NCBI GenBank assembly: GCA_016214105.1 | Contig: JACRPD010000025.1 | Location: 1-32,481, forward strand | DNA from: Candidatus Magasanikiibacteriota bacterium | GTDB taxonomy: Bacteria > Patescibacteriota > Patescibacteriia > Magasanikbacterales > UBA922 | Length of the DNA: 32,481 bases | Direction: 5' to 3' | Position numbers and translations under genes: made by a program | The notes under the pieces: model-generated | The model's input: the letters and a program-made list of their open reading frames with translations, nothing else | Told to the model about the DNA's origin: nothing | Databases searched by the model: none | Shown here: positions 13,557 through 20,957 of the stretch, one piece after another | Layout of the letters: every line of letters begins with the position of its first letter | Numbering within the stretch: the first letter of the stretch is position 1

Positions 13557-13581
13557 CAAAATCTATTCTTTGTGCTATACT
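13553..13581 (+). promoter_or_regulatory. Cold-shock gene promoter overlapping the proA stop
   Basis: TTGACA (13553-13558), 17-nt spacer, TATACT (13576-13581). The proA stop codon TGA (13554-13556) is part of the -35. The leader of about 60 nt is long for this genome, as is common for cold-shock mRNAs. Confidence 0.88.
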
Positions 13582-13650
13582 GTTGCCATATCAGTCAGAA
13601 ACTTAGTCGACCTCTACTTGGTATATTTAATTCATAAAAAATTTTTTCCT

Positions 13651-13851
13651 ATGAAAGGTGTTATCAAAACCGTGATTGCCGAGAAGAATTTTGGCTTTAT
13701 TACTCCGGAAGACGGAAGTAAAGACATCTTCTTTCATGCCACTTCTTTGAGTGGTGTTGAATTCTCTCAATTGAAGCAGGGTGATGCTGTCAACTTTGAC
13801 GTGGAGCAGTCTGAAAAAGGACCTCGCGCCGCCAATGTGACTCTTGCCTAA
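13651..13851 (+). CDS. Cold-shock protein (CspA family)
   Basis: This 66-residue single cold-shock domain binds single-stranded RNA and DNA. It begins MKGVIKTVIAEKNFGFI (RNP1 KNFGFI at 12-17), with RNP2 as DIFFHATS (25-32), and ends EKGPRAANVTLA. The start is set at ATG 13651; in-frame sequence further upstream overlaps the promoter. A terminator follows at 13868. Confidence 0.95.
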   Translation: MKGVIKTVIAEKNFGFITPEDGSKDIFFHATSLSGVEFSQLKQGDAVNFDVEQSEKGPRAANVTLA

Positions 13852-13867
13852 GACTTTACAAACGAAC

Positions 13868-13897
13868 AGGCCGCCTAATTGGCGGTCTTTTGTTTTT
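13868..13897 (+). terminator. Terminator of cold-shock gene
   Basis: AGGCCGCC (13868-13875) pairs with GGCGGTCT (13881-13888) around TAATT, followed by a T-rich run. Confidence 0.92.
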
Positions 13898-13951
13898 TTG
13901 ATTAATTTTGATTATTATTGTATATTATACTGGATATTTAAATTGTTTTCT

Positions 13952-14539
13952 ATGCCCGGCAAAGAAGTGGTGTTTGATATTGAGACCATCGGCGACATCA
14001 AAGATTTTAACAGCCAAAAAGTTACGGTAGTGTCTGTTTATTGTTATGAGAATGATTCTTATCGTTCTTTTGAGGAATCAGAGCTCGGCAGTCTGTGGCC
14101 GATTTTGGAAAAGGCCGAGCGGATTATCGGTTTCAACAGCGAGCATTTTGATTTGCCGATTTTGAATAAATATTACGCGGGAGATTTGTTGAAGTTTCCG
14201 CATCTGGATATTTTAAAAGTGGTGAAAGAAGTTACCGGTTCGCGCTTTAAGCTGAACGATTTAGCAAAGGCGACTTTGCAGATAGAAAAAAGCGCGGACG
14301 GTCTGCAGGCGCAGAAATGGTTTGCGGAAGGGCGGCTTGATGAAATAAAGAAATATTGCGAGCAAGACGTGAGAGTAACGAAAGAATTATATGAGTATGG
14401 ACGAAAGAATCGGATGCTGTATTACGAGACTTTAACCGGAGAATTGCGGCCTTTCGCCGTAAATTTTGATTTTCAACCGTTATTTAACGCGGCGGCCCAG
14501 TCAGGTGGGAAAAATATTAATTTAACTCTGCCGTTTTGA
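13952..14539 (+). CDS. DEDD-family 3'-5' exonuclease (RNase H-like fold)
   Basis: This 195-residue protein has the DEDDy exonuclease motifs: VFDIETIG (Exo I, D and E), IIGFNSEHFDLPIL (Exo II) and KYCEQDV, the Y-x3-D of Exo III. It resembles the YprB-type RNase H-like family often found as short stand-alone proteins in CPR genomes. The substrate (DNA or RNA) cannot be told from sequence. Start ATG 13952 gives MPGKEVVFDIET; longer frames run through the csp terminator. Its TGA stop lies within the TTGACA of the next promoter. Confidence 0.85.
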   Translation: MPGKEVVFDIETIGDIKDFNSQKVTVVSVYCYENDSYRSFEESELGSLWPILEKAERIIGFNSEHFDLPILNKYYAGDLLKFPHLDILKVVKEVTGSRFKLNDLAKATLQIEKSADGLQAQKWFAEGRLDEIKKYCEQDVRVTKELYEYGRKNRMLYYETLTGELRPFAVNFDFQPLFNAAAQSGGKNINLTLPF

Positions 14540-14564
14540 CATCTTTTCAATTTTGTTATATCAT
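14536..14564 (+). promoter_or_regulatory. Promoter of the isc operon
   Basis: TTGACA (14536-14541, containing the exonuclease stop), 17-nt spacer, TATCAT (14559-14564). Downstream, AACATGGA (14593-14600) faces TCCATGTT (14610-14617), an inverted repeat in the leader that could be an operator or hairpin. No IscR-type site was recognised. Confidence 0.7.
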
Positions 14565-14630
14565 ACGAAGCAGGTATTAGTTCACCGAATAAAACATGGA
14601 AATGCGTGATCCATGTTCCATTTAACGAGT

Positions 14631-14914
14631 ATGTTGCAATTCACCAAGGAAACAGACTATGGTATCCAGCTATTGCTCGCTTTGGCTAAATTAAAAGACA
14701 GGCAGGTTTTGAGTTTGCGGAAGTTTTCCGCCGCAAATAGAAAGAGGCGGTGGAAGCGATTGATGGGGAATGCGCGGTATCAAACTGTCTGCGTCCGGAG
14801 CCGGACTGTCGTTGTGTCAAAGAAAATAATTGCGGCGTAAAAAATATTTTTTGCAAAGTAAACAAACAACTTGTTAGCTATCTGCAGAGTATAAAATTGA
14901 GCGATTGCATTTAA
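14631..14914 (+). pseudogene. Rrf2/IscR-like regulator, remnant with internal deletion
   Basis: The first about 34 codons (MLQFTKETDYGIQLLLALAKL...VLSLRKFSA) are a normal Rrf2 N-terminus. From 14742 another frame reads EAVEAIDGECAVSNCL and continues to TAA at 14912-14914, with CRC, C and C residues like the Fe-S cysteines of IscR relatives. The middle (recognition helix and wing, about 45-50 residues) is missing and the frames do not match, so the gene is broken by an out-of-frame deletion or mis-assembled here. The initial frame runs on to a stop at 14840 as an unrelated basic tail. It sits 2 nt before iscS, where IscR is expected. Confidence 0.82.
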
Positions 14915-14916
14915 TT

Positions 14917-16200
14917 ATGTTTCCACGCAAGCCAATTAAAAAGCGTTTAGTATATCTTGATCACGCCGCGACTACGCCGGTTGATTTGGCGGTCAAGAAA
15001 GCAATGGATCCGTATTTTTGTGAACATTACGCGAATCCGTCCGGTTTATACGCATCAAGCCGCGAAGTCAACTACGCCTTGAATGACGCGCGCCGAAAAG
15101 TGGCGGGAATTTTACAGGCTTTGCCGGATAATATTATTTTTACCGGCGGCGGTAGCGAGTCGGACAATTTGGCGATATTCGGCGCAGCTCATAAGCAGAG
15201 TAAGCATGGTAAGCCCTTTGGCTCCGCTCAGGGTAAACACATTATCACGACAAAAATTGAACACCATGCCGTTCTTTTGCCGATGGAACAGTTACAGAAA
15301 GAAGGTTTTGAAGTAACTTTTTTGGCTGTTGATGAACAGGGGCGTGTTACCGCTGAACAAATTAAAAAAGCCTTGCGTCCGGACACAATTTTAATTTCAA
15401 TAATGTATGCTAATAATGAAATCGGCACAATTGAACCAATCGCCGAGATCGGACGAGAAATTTTAAAATGGCGCAAGCAAAATAATACTGTCTATCCGTT
15501 TTTTCATACTGACGCTTGCCAAGCGGCCGGCGCGCTGGATTTAAATGTGGAGAAGTTGCACGTGGATTTGATGACTTTGAACGGCAGTAAAATTTATGGT
15601 CCTAAAGGCGTGGGGATTTTATTTAAGCGGCGCGGAGTGGAAATCAAACCGTTGGTTCTTGGCGGTGGCCAGGAAATGCGTTTGCGTTCCGGAACGGAAA
15701 ATGTGCCTGGAATTGTCGGTACCGCGAAGGCGCTGGATAACGCGCAAAAGAATAGTAAAAAAGAAAATTTACGGTTGCGTAAATTGCGCGATTATTTTTG
15801 GCAGGAGATTCAAAATAAAATTAAAAAAGTTCGGCTGAACGGTCCGGAGTTGGGCGATGAAACGGTACGTTTGCCCAACAATCTTAATGTGTCTATTTTG
15901 GATGTGGAAGGCGAGGCTTTGCTGTTATATTTAGACGAATATGGGATAATGTGTTCAACCGGTTCAGCCTGCACTTCGCAATCGCTGGAACCATCGCATG
16001 TTTTAACCGCTTGCGGTCTGCCCTATGAATACGCGCACGGCAGTTTGCGATTTACTTTGGGAAAATCAACAATAAAACAAGACATAGATTATGTGATGAA
16101 ATATTTGCCGGGAATAGTGGAGAGGTTGCGGGAGGTTTCGCCGGTAAATTTGACTTGCGATCCAAAAAAAAATTTACATCCGAAGTATCACCAACGATAA
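14917..16200 (+). CDS. iscS: Cysteine desulfurase IscS
   Basis: This 427-residue PLP enzyme takes sulfur from cysteine for Fe-S clusters and tRNA thiolation. It begins YLDHAATTPVD, has IEHHAVL, HTDACQAAG, the PLP lysine K225 (GSKIYGPKG, with Ser where His is usual) and the catalytic Cys C352 in GSACTSQSLEPSHVL (IscS type). About 8-10 residues (KPFGSAQGK) encoded at 15213-15233 are a micro-repeat insertion before HIITTKIEHHAVL. ATG 14917 is preferred over TTG 14905. It lies next to iscU and also supplies sulfur that MnmA would need. Confidence 0.96.
   Translation: MFPRKPIKKRLVYLDHAATTPVDLAVKKAMDPYFCEHYANPSGLYASSREVNYALNDARRKVAGILQALPDNIIFTGGGSESDNLAIFGAAHKQSKHGKPFGSAQGKHIITTKIEHHAVLLPMEQLQKEGFEVTFLAVDEQGRVTAEQIKKALRPDTILISIMYANNEIGTIEPIAEIGREILKWRKQNNTVYPFFHTDACQAAGALDLNVEKLHVDLMTLNGSKIYGPKGVGILFKRRGVEIKPLVLGGGQEMRLRSGTENVPGIVGTAKALDNAQKNSKKENLRLRKLRDYFWQEIQNKIKKVRLNGPELGDETVRLPNNLNVSILDVEGEALLLYLDEYGIMCSTGSACTSQSLEPSHVLTACGLPYEYAHGSLRFTLGKSTIKQDIDYVMKYLPGIVERLREVSPVNLTCDPKKNLHPKYHQR
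15213..15233. repeat. In-frame micro-repeat in iscS
   Basis: GCCCTTTGGCTCCGCTCAGG encodes PFGSAQG, a residue string typical of such inserted repeats; it is absent from ordinary IscS proteins at this place. Confidence 0.65.
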
Positions 16201-16201
16201 T

Positions 16202-16672
16202 ATGTCAAACAACGAAGCAAAAATCAGAGACCGGGAGGGTAAAGCATGGCTTTACACTGACGTGGTTAAAGAACATTTTTTTAATCCTAAAAATTTATTA
16301 AAACACGGGGAAGAGAAAGACTATAAGGCCGACGCGTTAGGGCGGGTTGGCTCGCCGGCTTGCGGGGATGAAATGGTTTTGTGGTTGAAAATTGATAAGA
16401 AAAGTGAGAGAATAACTGAATGCAAGTGGCAGACTTTCGGGTGCGCCAGCGCGATTGCTTCCACTTCAATGTTGAGTGTGATGGTCTTGGAGAATGGCGG
16501 GATGACGATTGAGGAAGCGTTAAAAATCAGGCCGCAGGATATTTTAGCGCGATTGGGCGGTTTGCCGGCGCGGAAAATTCACTGTTCCGTGCTTGGCGAT
16601 CAGGCATTACGATCAGCTATAAACGATTGGTTTCAAAAGACGGGGCAACCTAAGCGCACTGTTACTGTTTAA
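16202..16672 (+). CDS. iscU: Fe-S cluster scaffold IscU/NifU-like
   Basis: This 156-residue scaffold assembles Fe-S clusters with sulfur from IscS. The three ligand cysteines are present: C54 (SPACGDE), C81 (TFGCASAIAS) and C128 (KIHCSVLG). The Asp after the first Cys (GD) is kept. The LPPVK chaperone-binding motif is replaced by LPARK. It is placed 1 nt after iscS, so the two are clearly co-transcribed. Confidence 0.94.
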   Translation: MSNNEAKIRDREGKAWLYTDVVKEHFFNPKNLLKHGEEKDYKADALGRVGSPACGDEMVLWLKIDKKSERITECKWQTFGCASAIASTSMLSVMVLENGGMTIEEALKIRPQDILARLGGLPARKIHCSVLGDQALRSAINDWFQKTGQPKRTVTV

Positions 16673-16688
16673 TACATTAAAAAATATT

Positions 16689-16874
16689 ATGAAAATCAAC
16701 ATTGACCAGGAGAAATGCATCGGTTGCGGAACGTGTGTGGCCATAGCGCCAAACACTTTTCGCATGAACGATGAAACGAACAAGGCTGAAGTTATCAATC
16801 CGCCTGGCGACAGCGAAGAAATTATCAAAATGGGCGTGGAAAGTTGTCCAACCGCGGCAATAGTCATTGAATAG
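16689..16874 (+). CDS. 4Fe-4S ferredoxin
   Basis: This 61-residue single-cluster ferredoxin has C10-x2-C13-x2-C16 (CIGCGTC) and C53-P. It probably donates electrons for Fe-S assembly with the neighbouring IscS and IscU, given its place in the operon (inference). Confidence 0.93.
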   Translation: MKINIDQEKCIGCGTCVAIAPNTFRMNDETNKAEVINPPGDSEEIIKMGVESCPTAAIVIE

Positions 16875-16877
16875 TAT

Positions 16878-17543
16878 ATGGGTAACCTGTTTGTAGTTGC
16901 TACCCCCATCGGCAATTTAGGCGACATAACTCTGCGCGCGCTTGAAACACTTAAAAGCGTTGATTTTATTTTATGCGAAGACACCAGACATACGCAAAAA
17001 TTATTGAATCATTTTGAAATTAAAACACCGACGATTAGTTATCATCAACATAGTGATGAAAAGAAAGTTAGAGAGATTAAAGAGCTGCTAAGCGCGGGTA
17101 AGAATTTGTCGCTGGTTACTGATGCCGGGACTCCTGGAATTTCCGACCCAGGCAGTTGGCTCGTTCGCCAATTAACAATAGAACAATTTAACAATTTAAC
17201 AATAATACCAATACCAGGTCCATCAGCCCTAACCGCCGCGTTATCTCTGTGTGGTTTTGATACAAGTAAGTTTCTATTCCTTGGCTTCCCGCCGCACAAA
17301 GGTAGAGCGAAGTTTTTTCAAGAAATCGCGGAAGCGAAACACACGGTCGCGTTTTATGAATCATCGCACCGAATTAAAAAATGTTTGACCGAACTGTCTG
17401 GTGTTTTAAATAAACATCAACAAATTTGCGTTGGTCGCGAATTAACCAAACAATTTGAAAGCATTTACCGCGGGACGATTGAAGAGATTTTAGAAATGAA
17501 TGTGCCGGAGAAAGGGGAGTTTGTTGTTATCGTTAATAAATAA
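16878..17543 (+). CDS. rsmI: 16S rRNA (cytidine-1402 2'-O) methyltransferase RsmI
   Basis: This 221-residue tetrapyrrole-methylase-fold enzyme methylates C1402 of 16S rRNA with AdoMet. Family motifs: LFVVATPIGNLGDIT, CEDTRHTQKLL, VTDAGTPGISDPG, PIPGPSAL, FLGFPPHKGR and FYESSHRI. The stretch TIEQFNNLTI (DNA near 17175-17215) is read from an AACAATTT tandem repeat. The usual C-terminal extension is short. It is co-transcribed with the isc genes, 3 nt after the ferredoxin. Confidence 0.95.
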   Translation: MGNLFVVATPIGNLGDITLRALETLKSVDFILCEDTRHTQKLLNHFEIKTPTISYHQHSDEKKVREIKELLSAGKNLSLVTDAGTPGISDPGSWLVRQLTIEQFNNLTIIPIPGPSALTAALSLCGFDTSKFLFLGFPPHKGRAKFFQEIAEAKHTVAFYESSHRIKKCLTELSGVLNKHQQICVGRELTKQFESIYRGTIEEILEMNVPEKGEFVVIVNK

Positions 17544-17547
17544 AAAT

Positions 17548-18207
17548 ATGGGCAATCCAGAATCTTTCAATCCATTGAAAACGGAAGAATCTTACGGTTT
17601 GATTCCAAAGTTGGGTTCAGCGGAAATAAATGGAAGACCGATGGAGTCGCCGAATGTTGCCGGTAATTTAGAAGCTGTGGATGAGCTGGCAACTATTCTT
17701 GAATCCATTGAGGATAGAACGCACAGACAAAGATTGGAGGCGATATTTAAAGGATTGATAAACGGAAGATCTGATGAGGAAATATTAGATGAGCTTGAGA
17801 GGGTAGAAGGGAAAAGAATTAACCGACCAAGGCTGCGTTCCGTCTATAGGTATTGTAGAAAAAAATATTTACGTGGTAAATTTCCAAACATACCGGCCAC
17901 TTTGGGAGAACTAAGAGAGTTTGTAAGAGGTAAAGCCACAGAGAGATCAGAGGAAAAGAGAAAGAAGCATTTGGCGCAGCTGTCAGATGAGTTGATAAGA
18001 TTAGCCGGCGAAAAACAAACCGAACAAATCAAACTGGAACAATTAATCATTGAGTATTTGCTTAGCGGAGGATCAAGAGAGTATCTGGCTAATGCGGGAT
18101 TACGCACGGATGAGGAAATATTAAAAGTAAAAGAGGCGGTACTAAATCGTTTAGGAATACCATTAGGTTTTAAAAAACAGAGAATCGTTGGTCTCTCCAG
18201 AATCTAA
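17548..18207 (+). CDS. Hypothetical helical protein
   Basis: The 219-residue product is hydrophilic and mostly helical by appearance, without signal peptide or membrane segment. Two stretches look alike: INGRSDEEILDELERVEGKRINRPRLRSVYRYCRKK and LSGGSREYLANAGLRTDEEILKVKEAVLNRLGI. Each has a DEEIL-type helix followed by a basic helix, as in DNA-binding helix-turn-helix units. I do not recognise the family. The gene starts 4 nt after rsmI. Its 3' end and stop are part of a long hairpin (18188-18263). Confidence 0.65.
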   Translation: MGNPESFNPLKTEESYGLIPKLGSAEINGRPMESPNVAGNLEAVDELATILESIEDRTHRQRLEAIFKGLINGRSDEEILDELERVEGKRINRPRLRSVYRYCRKKYLRGKFPNIPATLGELREFVRGKATERSEEKRKKHLAQLSDELIRLAGEKQTEQIKLEQLIIEYLLSGGSREYLANAGLRTDEEILKVKEAVLNRLGIPLGFKKQRIVGLSRI

Positions 18208-18263
18208 TCCCTCATGACAGCTTGTACTGCCCGAGCAAGCGCTACAGATTCGAGAGAGACCAA
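18188..18263 (+). other. Long three-tier hairpin before metG
   Basis: TTGGTCTCTC (18188-18197) pairs over 10 bp with GAGAGACCAA (18254-18263), GAATCT (18200-18205) with AGATTC (18246-18251), and GCTTG (18220-18224) with CAAGC (18236-18240). It encloses the upstream stop codon and ends 40 nt before metG. There is no T run and no T-box sequence, so it is not a standard terminator or T-box. Confidence 0.7.
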
Positions 18264-18303
18264 ATATATTAAACAAAAAAATCTTGATTTAGTCAATTAA
18301 ATT

Positions 18304-19833
18304 ATGCCAAAAACTTTTTACCTCACCACCACGCTGCCTTATGTGAACGCCGATCCGCACATTGGTTTTGCTCTGGAAATCATCCAGGCTGACGCGCTGG
18401 CGCGTTACCACCGATTGTTAGGCGAAGAAGTGGTGTTTAATACCGGCACTGACGAGCATGGCTTAAAAATTTATCGCAAAGCGTTAGAGAATCATGAGGA
18501 TCCGCAAACGTATTGCGATCGATATGCCGCGCGGTTTGACGCGTTAAAACAGGCGTTGAATTTAAGTTATACCAATTTTATCCGCACCACAGACGATCAT
18601 CACACCAAAGCGACGCAAGAGTTTTGGCTGAGGTGTTTTAAGAACGGGGATATTTATAAAAAAAATTATAAAATAAAATACTGCGTTGGTTGCGAGCTGG
18701 AAAAGACTGATTCAGAGTTGGTTGATGATAAATGTCCGGTGCATCCAAATTTAAAAATAGAATTAATTGAAGAAGAAAATTATTTTTTTAAATTTTCTAA
18801 ATATAAAAAACCATTATTAAAGTTTTACAAAAAAAATCCGAGTTTTGTCGTCCCAGGCAATCGTCTGCAAGAAATTAAAAATTTTGTAGAAAGGGGATTG
18901 GAGGACTTTAGTATTTCCCGCTTAAAATCCAAAATGCCTTGGGGGATTCAGGTTCCAAATGATGAAGACCACGTGATGTATGTTTGGTTTGACGCGCTTA
19001 TTAATTATATATCAACACTCGGTTGGCCCAATGATGAGAAAAAATTTAAAAACTTTTGGCCGGGCGTGCAGGTAGCTGGGAAAGATAATCTGCGACAACA
19101 AAGCGCGATGTGGCAAGCGATGCTGATGTCTGCTGATCTGCCAGCTTCAAAACAAATTTTTATCCACGGTTTTATCACTTCCGACGGGCAAAAAATGAGC
19201 AAATCGCTTGGTAATGTGGTTGATCCGTTTGAATTGGTGGAAAAATATGGTTCGGCAAGCTCACCACGAGTTGGCACGGACGCGGTTCGTTATTTTTTAC
19301 TTGGCGCTTTGCCGCCGGATGATGATGGCGATTTTAGTATTGAGCGTTTTGAGAAATTCTACACCGCGCATTTGGTAAATGGCGTGGGCAATCTGACTTC
19401 GCGGATTTTGACAATGATAGAAAAGTACTGCGACAGCCGCGTGCCTGACGGAAAGGCGGAGGACATAGGACACAAGACCGAGGAATTTTGGAAAAGATTT
19501 AATGCGTATTTCAGCGAGTACAAGTTTGATGAGATTGTTAAATTGGTAAATGGTTTTGTGGCAGAACTTGATACTTTAATTTCCGAAGAAAAGCCATGGG
19601 AGAAAATAAAGAACGGCGTGAATATTCAACCGATGTTGTATCAATTGGCGGAAAGCTTGCGTCAAATCGCTTTGGCGCTTCTGCCAATAATTCCCGAAAC
19701 CGCGGAGAATATTTTGTCACAGCTGGGGATTGACGCGGATAAATTGGATATATTAGAGAAAGAGATAGAACGAGGCAAATTAAAATCCGGCGCGAAAATA
19801 AGAAAGAGCGGGATTTTGTTTCCACGGCTATGA
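18304..19833 (+). CDS. metG: Methionyl-tRNA synthetase
   Basis: This 509-residue class I enzyme charges tRNA-Met. HIGF (19-22) is the HIGH motif and KMSKS is at 297-301. Zinc-type Cys (CVGC...CPVHPN) lie in the connective peptide. The C-terminal tRNA-binding dimer domain of longer MetRS is absent. Eight extra residues (SASSPRVG) split the conserved EKYGTDAVRY block: they come from a micro-repeat at 19251-19275. The stop overlaps mnmA by 4 nt (ATGA). Confidence 0.96.
   Translation: MPKTFYLTTTLPYVNADPHIGFALEIIQADALARYHRLLGEEVVFNTGTDEHGLKIYRKALENHEDPQTYCDRYAARFDALKQALNLSYTNFIRTTDDHHTKATQEFWLRCFKNGDIYKKNYKIKYCVGCELEKTDSELVDDKCPVHPNLKIELIEEENYFFKFSKYKKPLLKFYKKNPSFVVPGNRLQEIKNFVERGLEDFSISRLKSKMPWGIQVPNDEDHVMYVWFDALINYISTLGWPNDEKKFKNFWPGVQVAGKDNLRQQSAMWQAMLMSADLPASKQIFIHGFITSDGQKMSKSLGNVVDPFELVEKYGSASSPRVGTDAVRYFLLGALPPDDDGDFSIERFEKFYTAHLVNGVGNLTSRILTMIEKYCDSRVPDGKAEDIGHKTEEFWKRFNAYFSEYKFDEIVKLVNGFVAELDTLISEEKPWEKIKNGVNIQPMLYQLAESLRQIALALLPIIPETAENILSQLGIDADKLDILEKEIERGKLKSGAKIRKSGILFPRL
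19251..19275. repeat. In-frame micro-repeat in metG
   Basis: TTCGGCAAGCTCACCACGAG matches the core seen in typA and alaS (TTCGGCAAGCTCA). It adds 24 nt in frame to a highly conserved site. Confidence 0.8.
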
Positions 19834-20957
19834 TAAAGAAAAAAGAAAAGGTGTTAGTGGCAATGAGTGGCGGCGTGGATTCTTCCGTGGCCGCTGCTTT
19901 ATTATTAAAGCAAGGTTATGATGTGACGGGAATGTTTGCTGTAAATTATAATGCTAATATACAAATGAATGCTAATGCTACTAATGGTGATTGCTGGTTG
20001 CCGGATTATAGAGATGCGGTGCGGGTGGCGGCGAAGCTGAGGATTAAATTGATTAAATTGGATTTTCAAAAAGAGTATAAAAAACTAGTTTTGGATTACA
20101 TGTTTCGCGAATACCGCGTCGGCCGGACACCCAATCCGGATGTGACGTGCAATAAATTTGTGAAGTTTGGGGTGTGGTTGCGAGCGGCAAAGCGGTTGGG
20201 ATATGCAAAATTAGCTACGGGGCATTATGCGAAATTGAGTCAAAAGTCTATAAAGTCAAAAGTCTATAAAGTCAGATTGCTACAGGCGAAAGATAATAAT
20301 AAAGACCAGACTTACTTCTTGCACCAATTGAATAAAAAACAATTACAGCATGTTTTGTTTCCACTCGGCAATTATTTGAAGTCGGAAGTCCGAAAGCTGG
20401 CGCGAAAATTTGATTTGTCCACAGCTGATAAGGAAGAAAGCATGGGGATTTGTTTTGTCGGCGAAGTGCCGATGAGAGAATTCTTGCAAGCATCGATTGC
20501 ACAGAAGAAAGGAAAGACTTCACTGAGCGATGGCACGATTGTGGGCGAACATGACGGATTGGCGTTTTATACGATTGGTCAACGCGAACGATTGGTAATT
20601 ATGAATTATGAGTTAGGAATTAAGCGCGACGAGCCATTGTTTGTCGTGAATAAAGATGTAAAAAATAATCGCTTAATTGTCGGCTACGAAGATGACGCTC
20701 TGTTATACAAAAAAGAGATTAAAGTCGGTAACGTTAGTTGGATTAGTGGACATTCTCCCAAGTTTCCGTTAAAATGTATGGTGAGGTTGAGGCATAGACA
20801 ACCGCTACAGGAGTGTCATTGCGAGGAGGAGCTCGCGCGACTACGAAGCAATCTCTTGGTACGATTCGCGAAACCACAACGGGCGGTAACGCCCGGACAG
20901 TTCGCGGTATTTTATAAAAATAATGAATGTTTAGGCGGCGGTGAAATTTTATTATGA
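19830..20957 (+). CDS. mnmA: tRNA-specific 2-thiouridylase MnmA
   Basis: This 375-residue enzyme thiolates U34 of tRNA Glu/Gln/Lys, using sulfur ultimately from a desulfurase such as IscS. The PP-loop SGGVDSS is at 13-19; catalytic cysteines are C107 (NPDVTCNKF) and C208 (GICFVG). Four stretches look inserted: an Asn/Ala-rich piece from repeated AATGCTA (near 19950-19985), KSKVYKV from a tandem AAAGTCTATAAAGTC (near 20237-20275), MNYELGIK (20597-20624), and about 22 residues from a half copy of the 101-bp palindrome (20818-20880). Ends LGGGEILL as usual. It overlaps metG and alaS by 4 nt each. Confidence 0.95.
   Translation: MIKKKEKVLVAMSGGVDSSVAAALLLKQGYDVTGMFAVNYNANIQMNANATNGDCWLPDYRDAVRVAAKLRIKLIKLDFQKEYKKLVLDYMFREYRVGRTPNPDVTCNKFVKFGVWLRAAKRLGYAKLATGHYAKLSQKSIKSKVYKVRLLQAKDNNKDQTYFLHQLNKKQLQHVLFPLGNYLKSEVRKLARKFDLSTADKEESMGICFVGEVPMREFLQASIAQKKGKTSLSDGTIVGEHDGLAFYTIGQRERLVIMNYELGIKRDEPLFVVNKDVKNNRLIVGYEDDALLYKKEIKVGNVSWISGHSPKFPLKCMVRLRHRQPLQECHCEEELARLRSNLLVRFAKPQRAVTPGQFAVFYKNNECLGGGEILL
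20597..20624. repeat. AT-rich micro-repeat in mnmA, also in alaS
   Basis: A 28-nt stretch encoding MNYELGIK matches 22162-22189 in alaS at all but one base, in the same reading frame. Confidence 0.85.
20816..20880. repeat. Half copy of GTCATTGCGAG palindrome in mnmA
   Basis: GTCATTGCGAGGAG and GAAGCAATCTC correspond to the left arm of the repeat at 1-101. It is in frame in the C-terminal beta domain of MnmA, a place where relatives are shorter. Confidence 0.75.

Noticed and set aside
14613..14840. Intact 75-residue protein at the Rrf2 position
   Set aside because: Only the first half matches Rrf2; the rest is an out-of-frame basic tail, so it is treated as a remnant.
18188..18263. T-box leader of metG
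   Set aside because: No T-box conserved sequence, specifier loop or terminator T run.
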